A stretch of 53,544 bases of DNA. Source: Myxococcales bacterium (GTDB lineage: Bacteria; Myxococcota_A; Polyangia; Palsa-1104). Below, piece after piece: positions 1-7,981 of this stretch. The first letter of the stretch is position 1. Every line of letters starts with the position of its first letter. Both the position numbers and the translations under genes were made by a program. The stretch lies in assembly GCA_003170275.1 (NCBI GenBank), contig PNAM01000084.1, forward strand, positions 1 to 53,544. The letters run 5' to 3'. The notes under the pieces were generated by a model. The model ran no database searches and was not told the origin of the DNA. It saw only the letters and a program-made list of their open reading frames with translations.

Positions 1-622
1 CGTCGATGAGCAGCACGATCAGCACCACCTCGGGCTGGTTCGCGGTGATCGCGTGCGCGATGTCCTGCAAGAGAACGGTCTTGCCGGCGCGCGGCGGCGA
101 GACGATCAGGCAGCGCTGCCCCTTGCCGATCGGGCACAGCATGTCGATGACGCGGGTGGAGGTGTTCTTCGGATCGTGCTCGAGCTTGAGGCGCTTGTTG
201 GGATAGAGCGGCGTCAGGTTGTCGAAGGCGATCTTCTCGCGGACCGCTTCGGGCGACTCGCCGTTGAGCTGCTCGACCTTGAGCAGCGCGAAGTAGCGCT
301 CGGAGTCCTTGGGCGGCCGGATCTGACCTTCGACGGTGTCGCCGGTGCGCAGGCCGAAGCGGCGGATCTGCGAGGGTGAGACGTAGATGTCGTCGGGACC
401 GGGCAGGTAGTTGTAGTCGGGCGAGCGCAGAAAGCCGAAACCATCGGGCAGCGTCTCGAGCACGCCGTCGCCGTAGACTTCGCCGCGATTGGTGGCGGTG
501 TGCTGGAGGAGCGCGAAGATCACATCCTGGCGCCGCATGCCGCTGACGCCTTCGATGTTCAGCTCCGAGCCCATATGGATCAGCTCGGTCATCTTCTTGC
601 GCTTCAACTCGGTTAGATTCAT
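1..622 (-). CDS. rho: Transcription termination factor Rho (N-terminal part)
   Basis: RNA-binding hexameric helicase that ends transcription. The gene runs off the left edge, so about 207 N-terminal residues are visible. The start ATG at 622 follows an AGGAG ribosome site. The protein begins MNLTELKRKKMTEL, the Rho N-terminal helical domain, followed by the cold-shock-like RNA-binding fold (LETLPDGFGFLRS at about residue 50). A Walker A loop (SPPRAGKT, about residue 180) comes next, then the start of the Walker B strand (VVLIVLLID) at the window edge. The N-terminal part is short, without the long basic insert of some high-GC bacteria. A good promoter lies about 125 bases upstream of the start, so the mRNA has a long leader. 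Family assignment is very firm. Confidence 0.97.
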   Translation of the reverse strand, partial: MNLTELKRKKMTELIHMGSELNIEGVSGMRRQDVIFALLQHTATNRGEVYGDGVLETLPDGFGFLRSPDYNYLPGPDDIYVSPSQIRRFGLRTGDTVEGQIRPPKDSERYFALLKVEQLNGESPEAVREKIAFDNLTPLYPNKRLKLEHDPKNTSTRVIDMLCPIGKGQRCLIVSPPRAGKTVLLQDIAHAITANQPEVVLIVLLID

Positions 623-643
623 TGAAAGTTCTCCTGGGGGACC

Positions 644-655
644 GTCAGATCTGAC
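644..655. repeat. Perfect 12-bp palindrome in the rho leader
   Basis: GTCAGATCTGAC is its own reverse complement. It lies between the predicted rho promoter and the rho start codon, about 22 bases before the ATG and just ahead of the AGGAG site. It could be an operator or a small hairpin in the leader RNA. Rho genes of other bacteria are autoregulated in the leader, but the link here is inference. Confidence 0.5.
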
Positions 656-736
656 AAGTCAGGTGGGGGGACGAGCGGATGATGTCGGAATGTCGGGGGA
701 TTTGTTGCCGCCACTTCAGAAAGCTGGCGAGTTCGG

Positions 737-765
737 TTCGACGAAAAAACTAGGCGCTGTATAAC
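737..765 (+). promoter_or_regulatory. Promoter of the acylphosphatase gene
   Basis: TTCGAC (737-742), 17 bases, then TATAAC (760-765). It overlaps the rho promoter on the other strand, so the two may compete. The leader would be about 20 bases and contains the AAAAGG ribosome site. Confidence 0.5.
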
Positions 766-775
766 AGGGTGTCAA
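747..775 (-). promoter_or_regulatory. Promoter of rho
   Basis: On the minus strand TTGACA (775-770) is followed after 17 bases by TAGTTT (752-747), a perfect -35 and a fair -10. Transcription would start near 740, giving a leader of about 120 bases before the rho ATG. The site overlaps the oppositely directed acylphosphatase promoter. Confidence 0.6.
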
Positions 776-791
776 GCGAAAAGGATTGTCG

Positions 792-1067
792 ATGAAGCGC
801 CGGGTCAGTTTCAAGGTGAGGGGTCGGGTCCAGGGCATCGCGTTCCGTGCCACCGCGCGCGATCAGGCGCAGCAGCTCGGGCTGGTCGGGTTCATCCGCA
901 ACCTCGAGGACGGCGCGGTGGCCGGCGAGGTCGAAGGCGACGCGAGCGCGGTCGACGCGTTCCTGGCCTGGCTCAAGAGGGGCCCGCCCGGCGCCCGCGT
1001 CGACGATCTCACCACCGCCGACGCCACCGTCGCCGGCCTCTCCAAGCGCTTCGAGATCCGCACCTGA
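792..1067 (+). CDS. acyP: Acylphosphatase
   Basis: Hydrolyses the carboxyl-phosphate bond of acyl phosphates; a small cytosolic enzyme of 91 residues, the usual family length. The signature VRGRVQGIAFRATARDQA (from about residue 8) carries the phosphate-binding loop and the conserved Arg, and GFIRN supplies the conserved catalytic Asn. The ATG at 792 is preferred over the TTG at 786 because the AAAAGG ribosome site lies seven bases before the ATG but only one base before the TTG. The gene stands alone, divergent from rho. Confidence 0.93.
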   Translation: MKRRVSFKVRGRVQGIAFRATARDQAQQLGLVGFIRNLEDGAVAGEVEGDASAVDAFLAWLKRGPPGARVDDLTTADATVAGLSKRFEIRT

Positions 1068-1089
1068 GATAACGAGCGGACTTAACTTT

Positions 1090-1515
1090 TTAACTTGTTT
1101 CGAAGGCGCGCAGGCGGGCGGCGAGCTCGGGGGGGAAGGGCGTCGGCTTGCGGGTCTGCTTGTCGACCGCAACCTGCACGGTGTTGGCGTCGCACACCAG
1201 CGTGCCGTCGGGCTTGCAGATCTTGTATTCGAACGTGAGCGACGAGGTACCGACCTTGGCCAGCCGCGTCCAGATCAGCAGCCGCTCGTCGAAGCGCGCC
1301 GGCGAGCGGTAGTCGCACGCCGCGTGCGCGAGCACCGTCTCGTAGCCGCGATCGTTGCGCCAGGGCGAGTCGCCGTGCATGGCGCGGAAGTACTCCACGC
1401 GCGCCACCTCGCAGTAGATGAGGAAGTTGGAGTGGTACACCACGCCCTGCGCGTCGGTCTCGGCGAACCGCACGCGCACCTCGGCGTGATGGCGGAAACC
1501 GTCGGGCGGCGTCAC
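1090..1515 (-). CDS. Acyl-CoA thioesterase, YbgC/4-hydroxybenzoyl-CoA type hotdog fold
   Basis: A 141-residue single hotdog-domain thioesterase that releases CoA from a thioester; the substrate cannot be read from sequence. The family motif RFAETDAQGVVYHSNFLIY (residues 16-34) holds the catalytic Asp of the DxxG/VxY region, followed by the EVARVEYFR helix. It starts at GTG 1515, which overlaps the stop codon of the DUF4388 gene in a GTGA tetranucleotide, so the two are translationally coupled. YbgC in Proteobacteria usually sits with tol-pal, which is absent here. Confidence 0.88.
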   Translation of the reverse strand: MTPPDGFRHHAEVRVRFAETDAQGVVYHSNFLIYCEVARVEYFRAMHGDSPWRNDRGYETVLAHAACDYRSPARFDERLLIWTRLAKVGTSSLTFEYKICKPDGTLVCDANTVQVAVDKQTRKPTPFPPELAARLRAFETS

Positions 1516-2879
1516 GCGACCGGGTCGGTGCGCTCGACCGTGATCTCGGGTTCGAGATCCTCGTCGCTGGGACCCTCGGGCTGTTCGCGCAAGATCTGGT
1601 TGAGCCGCTGGTGCAGCTCGATCTCTTCGCGGCGATCGACCGCCTCGCCGGCGGTGAACAGCTCGAAGAACAGGAGCTCGTTGAGCCCGCGGTGCAGGTA
1701 GTCGAGCTTGTTGTCGGTCGGCGCCATCTGCAGATTCGCGCGCACCTGCTCGCGCGGCAGCGTGCCGTCGTCCTGCAGCGACACGCCGACGAACAGCGGC
1801 GCGAACTCGGCCACCGAGCCGAAGAACGATTCGAGCCCCTGCGACAGCGCCTGCTCCTTGCCCTTGAGCGAGACCGCCGCGTGGATCTTGGCGTAGACGA
1901 AGTTGAAGGTGTCGATGATCCGGCCGTACATGTCGTCGATCGAGTCGCCGGGGCGGCCCATCGACATCTTGATGGTGTTCTTCTCCTCGCGCCGCTCGAC
2001 GTACTTCGACTGGATCAGCTGGTAGAGGATCTTGGTGGTGTCGAACTCGCCCAGGTGCGTGGCGCGCGAGATGCGCTGCAGGTCGCGCACGCCGTCGACC
2101 AGATCGAGCACGCGCTGGTCGCGCGGTCCGAGGCGCTCGGTCGGCTGCGGCTCGCGGCGCACCAGCACCACGTCGCTCGCCGGCAGCTTCTCGCGGAAGT
2201 ACGACAGCTCGTCGATGCGCCGCACGCCGTCGAAGAGCAGCGTCTTGGTCGAGATCTGCAGCTGCGACGCGGGCCCGTCATCGTCGCCGGTGCGATAAAA
2301 GTAGAAGTTGCCGCGCATGAGCATCAGCACGCTGAAGAAGATCTCCTCCACCTGCTTGCGCACGTAGGTGTAGAGATCGTGCGCCGTGAGCGCGCCGCGC
2401 TCGACCAAGACCTGGCCGAGCTTGGTGCTGGTGTTGGTCGCCTTGACCGCCTCGGCGAGCGCCTCTTCGGAGATCATGCCGTAGCGGTACAGGATCGCGC
2501 CCAGGCGGTCCTCGGCCACGTTGGAGGCGGCGGTGCAGATGTCGCCGCGGCGGAAGTAGATGGTCTTGCGGACCGCGTTGTCGACCACCGCCAGCTGCCC
2601 GGACCAGTTGTTGCCGTGGATGAAGTTGATCACGTCGACCAGCCCGCCGACGCCGTCGATCTCGCCGGCCAGCGCCACGCGACCGGGCGCCACCGCCTGC
2701 ACCACCGAGGTCGAGTCGTTCTGCTGCTGCGCGACCCGCTGAAACAGGATCAGCTCGCCGGTGGTCGGAACGACGCGGAAGCGGCCCTGGTGGGGGGCGA
2801 GACGCTTGGCCGCGCCCACTCCGACCGTGATGCGGCCGGCGTCGTCGATGGTGATCAGGTTGTCGGTCTTCTCAGCCAA
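1512..2879 (-). CDS. DUF4388 (PATAN-type) domain protein
   Basis: A 455-residue cytosolic protein. The first 60 or so residues resemble a short beta-rich leader. A DUF4388-like segment follows at roughly 75-225 (FIHGNNWSGQLAVVDN, IYFRRGDICTA, LGQVLVERGALTAHDLYTYVRKQVEEIFF, GNFYFYRTG), then a winged-helix-like region (RVLDLVDGVRDLQRISRATHLGEFDTTKILYQLIQ) and an alpha-helical C-terminus. DUF4388 proteins are common in Myxococcota and are thought to work in signalling; no enzymatic motif is seen. The start is TTG 2879, the only in-frame start before conserved sequence, and a TAAAAT box ends eight bases upstream. Confidence 0.85.
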   Translation of the reverse strand: MAEKTDNLITIDDAGRITVGVGAAKRLAPHQGRFRVVPTTGELILFQRVAQQQNDSTSVVQAVAPGRVALAGEIDGVGGLVDVINFIHGNNWSGQLAVVDNAVRKTIYFRRGDICTAASNVAEDRLGAILYRYGMISEEALAEAVKATNTSTKLGQVLVERGALTAHDLYTYVRKQVEEIFFSVLMLMRGNFYFYRTGDDDGPASQLQISTKTLLFDGVRRIDELSYFREKLPASDVVLVRREPQPTERLGPRDQRVLDLVDGVRDLQRISRATHLGEFDTTKILYQLIQSKYVERREEKNTIKMSMGRPGDSIDDMYGRIIDTFNFVYAKIHAAVSLKGKEQALSQGLESFFGSVAEFAPLFVGVSLQDDGTLPREQVRANLQMAPTDNKLDYLHRGLNELLFFELFTAGEAVDRREEIELHQRLNQILREQPEGPSDEDLEPEITVERTDPVA

Positions 2880-2887
2880 GCAGCGCC

Positions 2888-2917
2888 ATTTTATCAGCGC
2901 GGAAGGATTCGTGACAG
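2888..2917 (-). promoter_or_regulatory. Likely leaderless promoter of the DUF4388 gene
   Basis: TAAAAT (2893-2888 on the minus strand) lies eight bases before the TTG start, with CTGTCA (2917-2912) 18 bases further up as a possible -35. No ribosome site is seen between box and start. Confidence 0.45.
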
Positions 2918-2933
2918 TTCTCGAATTCGGGAA
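2918..2933. repeat. Near-perfect 16-bp palindrome between divergent genes
   Basis: TTCTCGAATTCGGGAA is symmetrical around GAATTC with one mismatched pair. It abuts the possible -35 box of the DUF4388 gene and lies about 35 bases before the -10 box of the divergent coiled-coil gene. It is well placed for a shared operator; the protein that would bind is unknown. Confidence 0.45.
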
Positions 2934-2966
2934 TCGGCGCGCGTGCTCCGGCCGGGGGGATCATGG

Positions 2967-2972
2967 TAGATT
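2967..2972 (+). promoter_or_regulatory. -10 box of a likely leaderless promoter (coiled-coil gene)
   Basis: TAGATT ends nine bases before the ATG at 2982, and the intervening GCGCGTCCC has no ribosome site. No clear -35 was found. Confidence 0.4.
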
Positions 2973-2981
2973 GCGCGTCCC

Positions 2982-5336
2982 ATGCAGCTCGATGCGCGTC
3001 TGCGGCGGTTGACGGCCTACTTGTATGTACAGGATTTGCTCAATGGATCCGTGGTAGAGGCGGGGCCGGCCGACGCGCGGACCGCGGCGCTGCTCGGCAA
3101 GCTGGTGGCCGGCCGCGGCACGGTGTCGCAGGCTCCCGACCCGCTGCACCTCGGCCTCGCGGACGGCGCGGCGAACGTAGTGCTCGCGCTCGAGGTAGAT
3201 CCCGGCGCGCTCGATGCGGTGGTGGCTGAGGCGAGGCGCGTGCTCAAGCCGGACGGCGTGCTGGTGGTCGGGTGCGAGAGCCGTGACCGGCCGGGCGCCA
3301 AGCGCGGCGTGTCCTATTACGATCTGGTGGATCGCGTCGAAGGCAAGTTCGGCGCGGTGACCATGATCGGCCAGGCGCCGTTCGCGGGCGCGACGCTGGT
3401 CGAGTACGGCGTCAAGGATCCCGAGCCCGTGCTCGACGGCACGTTGGTCGACAAGGGCGAGCGGGTCGAGTGGTACCTCCTGGTCGCCGGGCCCAGGCGA
3501 CAGTCGGTGGGCGGCTACGCGGTGGTGCAGGTGCCCGTCGGTGAGCTGCCGGCCGAGGCCGCGACGATGGTCGCTGCGCCGCTGATCGCCCCCGCGCCCA
3601 AACCGGCGCCGAGGCCGGCGCAAGCGCCGTCGCCGACCCACACGGTCGATCTCGCCGAGCTGACCGAGCGCTTTCGCCAGCGCGAAAAAGCGATCGAAGA
3701 GGCGAAGGACGCGGCGCTCAAGCACCTCGCGGAGATGAAGAAGCTCCAGGCGGAGCTGCGCGAGAAGCAGGCGTGCATCTCGGAGCTCGAGCTCGACGCG
3801 CGCGAGCGCGAAGGGTTGCGCGGGGCCGCGCGGCGGGCCGAGGTGCGTGCCGACAAGGCCGAGGCCGACGAGCGCCAGGCGCGCCTGAAGGTGGCGCAGC
3901 TCGAGGGTCGCTTGCTCGCGGGCGCGACCTCGGCCGGCTCGGTGGCGGTGGGGAACATGAGCGACTCCGAGCTGGTCGCGCGCGCAACGCAGCTCGAGGC
4001 GGAGAACGCCAAGCTCAAGCAGAAGGAAGAGGACGCGCGCGCCGACAGCTGGAAGCACTTGAAGGGGCGATCGGAGGCCGAGGCGCAGGCCGCCGAGGTG
4101 CGCGAAGACACCGTGCGCAAGCTCAAGGACGCGCGCAAGCTGGCGTCGGTCGAGCTGATGCGCGCGATGGAAGAGGCGACCAAGAAGGCGGTCGGTCTGC
4201 GCGAGGAGCTGACCCGCTCGGAGCGCGAGCGCAAGGAGCTGCTCGCCGAGCTGAACCAGCTGCGCACGGGCAACGGCCATGCCCGTGACCGGGAGGTGAC
4301 CGGCGCGGCTAGCGACGTGCTGCAGGCGGCGCGCGCGCGCGAGGAGAGCGACGCAGCGGTGCTGGCGGTGCGCGCGGCGGCGCAGCGCACGGTGCACGAG
4401 GAGAGCGTGGGTCGCGCGGCGGCGGAGACGGCCGAGCGCTCGGCGGACGCGCGCCTCGACAGCATGCGCGGGCAGGTGGTGGCGCTCGAGCGCGAGCTCG
4501 AGGAGGCGCGCCGGCTGGCCGAGGCCGAGCGCGAACGCTCTGCGCAGCTCGGCGAGCTGGTGCGCCGCCTGGAGAGCGACGCTGCGCATGGCGCGGTCGC
4601 CCACGGCTCCGCGCTCGATGCCGCGCATGCCGAGCGCGAGCGCTTCGGCCGCATGCTCTCGGAGGTCGAGGCCGAGGCCAAGCGGCGCGCCGACCTGACC
4701 GTGCGCTCGCGCCAGCAGCTCAAGGAGCGGGCCAGCGAGGTCGAGGCGCTGCGCCGCGAGGTCGCCGATCGCGACGCGCGGCTGATCTCCGTGGAGAAGC
4801 TGCATCCGCCGGCGGCGGAGGTCGAGCGCATGGAGGCCGAGCTGGCGCAGGCGCGCACGCGGCTGTCCGAGCTCAAGCTCGACCTCGAGCGCAAGGAAGC
4901 GGCGGCCGAGCGCGCGGCGGCGGCGGCGGGACACGAGCGGGCGCGCGCCGAGCGGCTGGTCGCCGAGGAGCGCCGCGCGATGGGCGAGCGCAACGAGGCG
5001 CGCGCGCGGGCCGCCGAGGCCGAGGCGCGGACCGGGGCGTTGTCGCTCGAGCTCGAGCGATTGCAGCAGCGCTACGAGGTGGAAGCCGAGCGCGCGCGCA
5101 AGCTGGAGAACGAGGTGCGCGAGCGCAAAGAGCGCGTCAAGCAGCTCAAGCGCGAGCTCGAGGACGCCGAGCGCCGCGTGCAGGTCGCCGGCGAACGCGC
5201 CGCGCAGATCGATCTGGTGCGCGAACGGCTGGCTACCATGGAGGCCGCGCTGCGCTCCGAAGAGCAGCGCATGGCGGGCATGGAAGAGGCGTTGCGTCGC
5301 GCGGCGGCCGAGACCAACGGAGCGCCACAACCGTGA
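2982..5336 (+). CDS. Long coiled-coil protein with a degenerate methyltransferase-like N-terminal domain
   Basis: 784 residues. Residues 1-190 look like a class I methyltransferase fold: VVEAGPADARTAALL sits where the SAM-binding glycine loop belongs but keeps only one of its glycines, while ARRVLKPDGVLVVG is a typical post-motif strand-helix. A Pro/Ala-rich linker (about 195-220) follows. From about 225 to the end there is near-continuous Glu/Arg/Ala/Leu-rich heptad sequence, a coiled coil of some 550 residues. The domain is probably a scaffold or pseudo-enzyme rather than an active methyltransferase. Its stop overlaps the GTG of the next gene (GTGA). I do not recognise a named homologue. 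Confidence 0.8.
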   Translation: MQLDARLRRLTAYLYVQDLLNGSVVEAGPADARTAALLGKLVAGRGTVSQAPDPLHLGLADGAANVVLALEVDPGALDAVVAEARRVLKPDGVLVVGCESRDRPGAKRGVSYYDLVDRVEGKFGAVTMIGQAPFAGATLVEYGVKDPEPVLDGTLVDKGERVEWYLLVAGPRRQSVGGYAVVQVPVGELPAEAATMVAAPLIAPAPKPAPRPAQAPSPTHTVDLAELTERFRQREKAIEEAKDAALKHLAEMKKLQAELREKQACISELELDAREREGLRGAARRAEVRADKAEADERQARLKVAQLEGRLLAGATSAGSVAVGNMSDSELVARATQLEAENAKLKQKEEDARADSWKHLKGRSEAEAQAAEVREDTVRKLKDARKLASVELMRAMEEATKKAVGLREELTRSERERKELLAELNQLRTGNGHARDREVTGAASDVLQAARAREESDAAVLAVRAAAQRTVHEESVGRAAAETAERSADARLDSMRGQVVALERELEEARRLAEAERERSAQLGELVRRLESDAAHGAVAHGSALDAAHAERERFGRMLSEVEAEAKRRADLTVRSRQQLKERASEVEALRREVADRDARLISVEKLHPPAAEVERMEAELAQARTRLSELKLDLERKEAAAERAAAAAGHERARAERLVAEERRAMGERNEARARAAEAEARTGALSLELERLQQRYEVEAERARKLENEVRERKERVKQLKRELEDAERRVQVAGERAAQIDLVRERLATMEAALRSEEQRMAGMEEALRRAAAETNGAPQP

Positions 5337-6286
5337 AGCGAACGCCGGCGGTGCGGGTGGCGGTGGTCGGGCTGGGGCCGATCGGGATCGAGATCGCCAA
5401 CGCAGTCTTGAAGCGCAGCGAGCTGGCGCTGGTGGGAGCGGTCGATTTCGCCGAGCACCTCGCCGGCAAGCCGCTCGCGCAGGTGGTCCGTGGCGCGCCG
5501 AAGAAGGCACGCATCGCGGCGGGGCTCGCCGAGCTCCTCGGCGCTGGAGGTGTGGACGCGATCGCGCTGGCGACCTCGTCACGCTTCAAGGGGCTGGCCG
5601 CCGATCTCGAGATCGCCATCGCCCACCACGTGCACGTGGTGTCGACCTGCGAGGAGCTGGCGGCGCCGTGCGCGGACCCGGTCTTGTGGGCGCGCATCGA
5701 CGGGCGTGCGAAGAAGGCGGGCGTGACGGTGCTCGGGACGGGCGTGAACCCGGGCTTCGTGATGGACCGGCTGGTGCTGCAGCTCGCCGGCGCGTGCGTG
5801 AGCGTGCAGAAGGTCGAGGTGGAGCGGGTGGTCGACGCGGCCAAGCGACGCGCGCCGCTGCGCAAGAAGGTGGGCGAAGGGCTCACCGTGCAACAGTTCC
5901 GCGCCGGCGTGAAGGCCAGGCGCATCGGCCACGTCGGCCTGCGCGAGTCGGCCACGCTGATCGCCCGCGGGCTCGGCTGGAAGCTCGAGGGCTACGACGA
6001 AAAGATCACGCCCGAGGTCGGCCCCGACGGTAAATGCCTCGGGATCCGCCAGCACGCGCGCGGCGTGGTGGGCGGCCGCGAGCTGATCACGCTGCGGCTG
6101 GCGATGTACGTCGGCGCGCCCGATCCGCACGATCGCATCATGCTCACCGGTGATCCGCCGATCGATCTGCAGATCCCCGGCGGCACGCAAGGCGATCGCG
6201 GCACCATCGGCACGATCGTCAACGCGCTCGGCCGCCTGCCACGCGCGCCGCGCGGCCTGGTCACCGTCGCCGACGTCTTCGTCTAG
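5333..6286 (+). CDS. Dinucleotide-binding dehydrogenase, 2,4-diaminopentanoate dehydrogenase / DapB-N-like
   Basis: 317 residues. An N-terminal Rossmann fold (VRVAVVGLGPIGIEIANAVL, residues 7-26) resembles the NAD(P)-binding half of dihydrodipicolinate reductase. The middle motif GTGVNPGFVMD (about 139-149) is typical of the 2,4-diaminopentanoate dehydrogenase family, and the C-terminal half has the alpha/beta dimer domain. The reaction is probably NAD(P)-dependent amine or imine oxidoreduction, with substrate unknown. GTG 5333 overlaps the stop of the coiled-coil gene. Its 3' end overlaps murQ on the other strand by 26 bases. Confidence 0.78.
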   Translation: MKRTPAVRVAVVGLGPIGIEIANAVLKRSELALVGAVDFAEHLAGKPLAQVVRGAPKKARIAAGLAELLGAGGVDAIALATSSRFKGLAADLEIAIAHHVHVVSTCEELAAPCADPVLWARIDGRAKKAGVTVLGTGVNPGFVMDRLVLQLAGACVSVQKVEVERVVDAAKRRAPLRKKVGEGLTVQQFRAGVKARRIGHVGLRESATLIARGLGWKLEGYDEKITPEVGPDGKCLGIRQHARGVVGGRELITLRLAMYVGAPDPHDRIMLTGDPPIDLQIPGGTQGDRGTIGTIVNALGRLPRAPRGLVTVADVFV

Positions 6287-7199
6287 GGAGGCCGTCGAGC
6301 AGGCGGTGTAGATCGCCGCCGGCCGCGGCCAATCGCGCGGCGGCTTCGCTGGCGGGGACGCCGAGCTCGTGGATGGCGATCGCCAGCTTGGGCCGCCCGC
6401 CCGCTTGCCGCAGCAGCGACTGCGCCGCCTTCGGTCGCGTGTTGGTCACTTCCTGGACGATGCGGCGCGCGCGGTCCTTGAGCTTCTGGTTGGTGGCGAG
6501 CACGTCGACCATGCGCCCGCGGTAGACCTTGCCGAGCTTGACCATGGTCGCCGTGGAGATCGCGTTCAAGATGATCTTGGTCGCGGTGCCCGACTTGAGC
6601 CGCGTCGACCCCGCGAGCATCTCGGGACCGACCACCGCGGCGATCACCACATCGGCGAGCCGGGCGTGATCCGGCGAGCGCACGCAAGTGACGAAGATGG
6701 TCTTGGCCTGCCGCGTGCGCGCGAACTCGAGCGCCGCGCGCGCGAATTGGGTCACGCCCGACGCCGCGATCGCGCACACCACGTCGTGCGGCCCGAGCCC
6801 GTGGCGCGCCAGCCGCGCGGCGGCGTGTTGGCCGCGATCTTCGGCGCCTTCGACGGAGCGCAGCATCGCGCGCGGCCCGCCGGCGAGCAGCGCCACCACC
6901 AACGCCGGATCGGATCCGAACGTCGGCGGCAGCTCGGCCGCATCGAGCGCGCCCAACCGTCCGCTGGTGCCCGCGCCGACGTAGAACAGCCGCCCGCCGG
7001 CTTGCAACGCCGCGACCACCAGCTCGACCGCTGCCGCGATCTCGCGCCGGCACGCATACGCGGCCTTCTGCGCCAGCGCCTCTTCGCGCACCAGCAGCGT
7101 GACGATCTCGTCGACGGTGCGGCGCTCGAGATCGGCGGCGCGCGGGTTGATCCCCTCGGTCTCGAGCTGCGCGTAGTCGGGCCGCCGGCGACGCGTCAC
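6261..7199 (-). CDS. murQ: N-acetylmuramic acid 6-phosphate etherase
   Basis: Cleaves the lactyl ether of MurNAc-6-phosphate to give GlcNAc-6-phosphate in peptidoglycan recycling. 312 residues against 298 in E. coli. The SIS-domain signature GAGTSGRLGALDAAELPPTFG spans residues 75-95, with the catalytic Glu at 89, and VEGAED at 116-121 provides the second acidic site. GSTRLKSGTATK and VDVLATNQKLKDRA are conserved. The usual SGRTPY loop reads SGVTQF (147-152), a departure from most family members. It starts at GTG 7199 inside the dapB stop (GTGA overlap), making it third in a dapA-dapB-murQ operon. The C-terminus ends in an Arg run. Confidence 0.9.
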   Translation of the reverse strand: MTRRRRPDYAQLETEGINPRAADLERRTVDEIVTLLVREEALAQKAAYACRREIAAAVELVVAALQAGGRLFYVGAGTSGRLGALDAAELPPTFGSDPALVVALLAGGPRAMLRSVEGAEDRGQHAAARLARHGLGPHDVVCAIAASGVTQFARAALEFARTRQAKTIFVTCVRSPDHARLADVVIAAVVGPEMLAGSTRLKSGTATKIILNAISTATMVKLGKVYRGRMVDVLATNQKLKDRARRIVQEVTNTRPKAAQSLLRQAGGRPKLAIAIHELGVPASEAAARLAAAGGDLHRLLDGLPRRRRRRR

Positions 7200-7981
7200 T
7201 TTTTCAGGCCGAGCACATCCTGCATGTCGTACAGCCCCGCGGGGCGGCCGCGCACCCAACCCGCCGCCCGCACCGCGCCGCGCGCGAAGGTCTCGCGCGA
7301 CGCGGCCTTGTGGGTGATCTCGAGCCGCTCGCCGAGCCCGCAGAAGTAGGCCGTGTGCTCACCGACGATATCGCCGCCGCGCACCGCCAGGACGCCGATC
7401 TCCTTCTGCGTGCGCGCGCCGACCTGCCCCTCGCGGCCGTAGCGCGCGTCGGTGGCGAGATCGCGGCCGAGCGCGGAGGCGAGCACCCTGGCCATGGCCA
7501 TCGCGGTGCCTGACGGCGCGTCCTTCTTCTGGCGGTGGTGCAGCTCGACGATCTCCACGTCGTAGGCATCGCCCAGCGCGCGCGCGGCGTCGGCGAGCAG
7601 CCCGAACAGCACGTTCACGCCGAGCGACATGTTGGCGGAGATCACGATCGGGATCTTCTGCGACGCCGCGCGGATCCGGCCCAACTCGGCATCGCCGAGC
7701 CCGGTGGTGCCGATCACCATCGCCACGCCGTGCGCCGCGGCGCGCTCGGCGGTGCGCGCGGTCGCTTCGGGCGCGGTGAAGTCGATCAGCACGTCGGCGC
7801 GCTCGAGCGCGTGCTCGAGATCGGCGCCGATCTTCACGCCCGGTGCCGCGTCTTCACCGAGGTGCGGGCTGTCGGGCCGCTCGAGCGCCGCCGCCAGCTC
7901 GGTGTCGGGCGTCTCCGCGATCACCTGCGCGATCATGCGGCCCATCCGCCCGGCCGCGCCCGGCAGGACGATGCGATTCAT
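7196..7981 (-). CDS. dapB: 4-hydroxy-tetrahydrodipicolinate reductase
   Basis: Second enzyme of the diaminopimelate/lysine branch; reduces hydroxy-tetrahydrodipicolinate with NAD(P)H. 261 residues, close to the family norm. The N-terminal nucleotide motif is GAAGRMGRM (8-16), GTTGL follows in the middle, and the catalytic/substrate signature ELHHRQKKDAPSGTA holds the paired His and the Lys. The ATG at 7981 overlaps the dapA stop in ATGA, and the stop overlaps the murQ start, so the three genes are translationally coupled. Confidence 0.97.
   Translation of the reverse strand: MNRIVLPGAAGRMGRMIAQVIAETPDTELAAALERPDSPHLGEDAAPGVKIGADLEHALERADVLIDFTAPEATARTAERAAAHGVAMVIGTTGLGDAELGRIRAASQKIPIVISANMSLGVNVLFGLLADAARALGDAYDVEIVELHHRQKKDAPSGTAMAMARVLASALGRDLATDARYGREGQVGARTQKEIGVLAVRGGDIVGEHTAYFCGLGERLEITHKAASRETFARGAVRAAGWVRGRPAGLYDMQDVLGLKK

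Noticed and set aside
2961..5582. 873-codon open frame on the minus strand
   Set aside because: It is antisense to the coiled-coil gene. Its translation is Arg/Leu/His-rich low-complexity sequence with no domain, as expected from high-GC codon bias.
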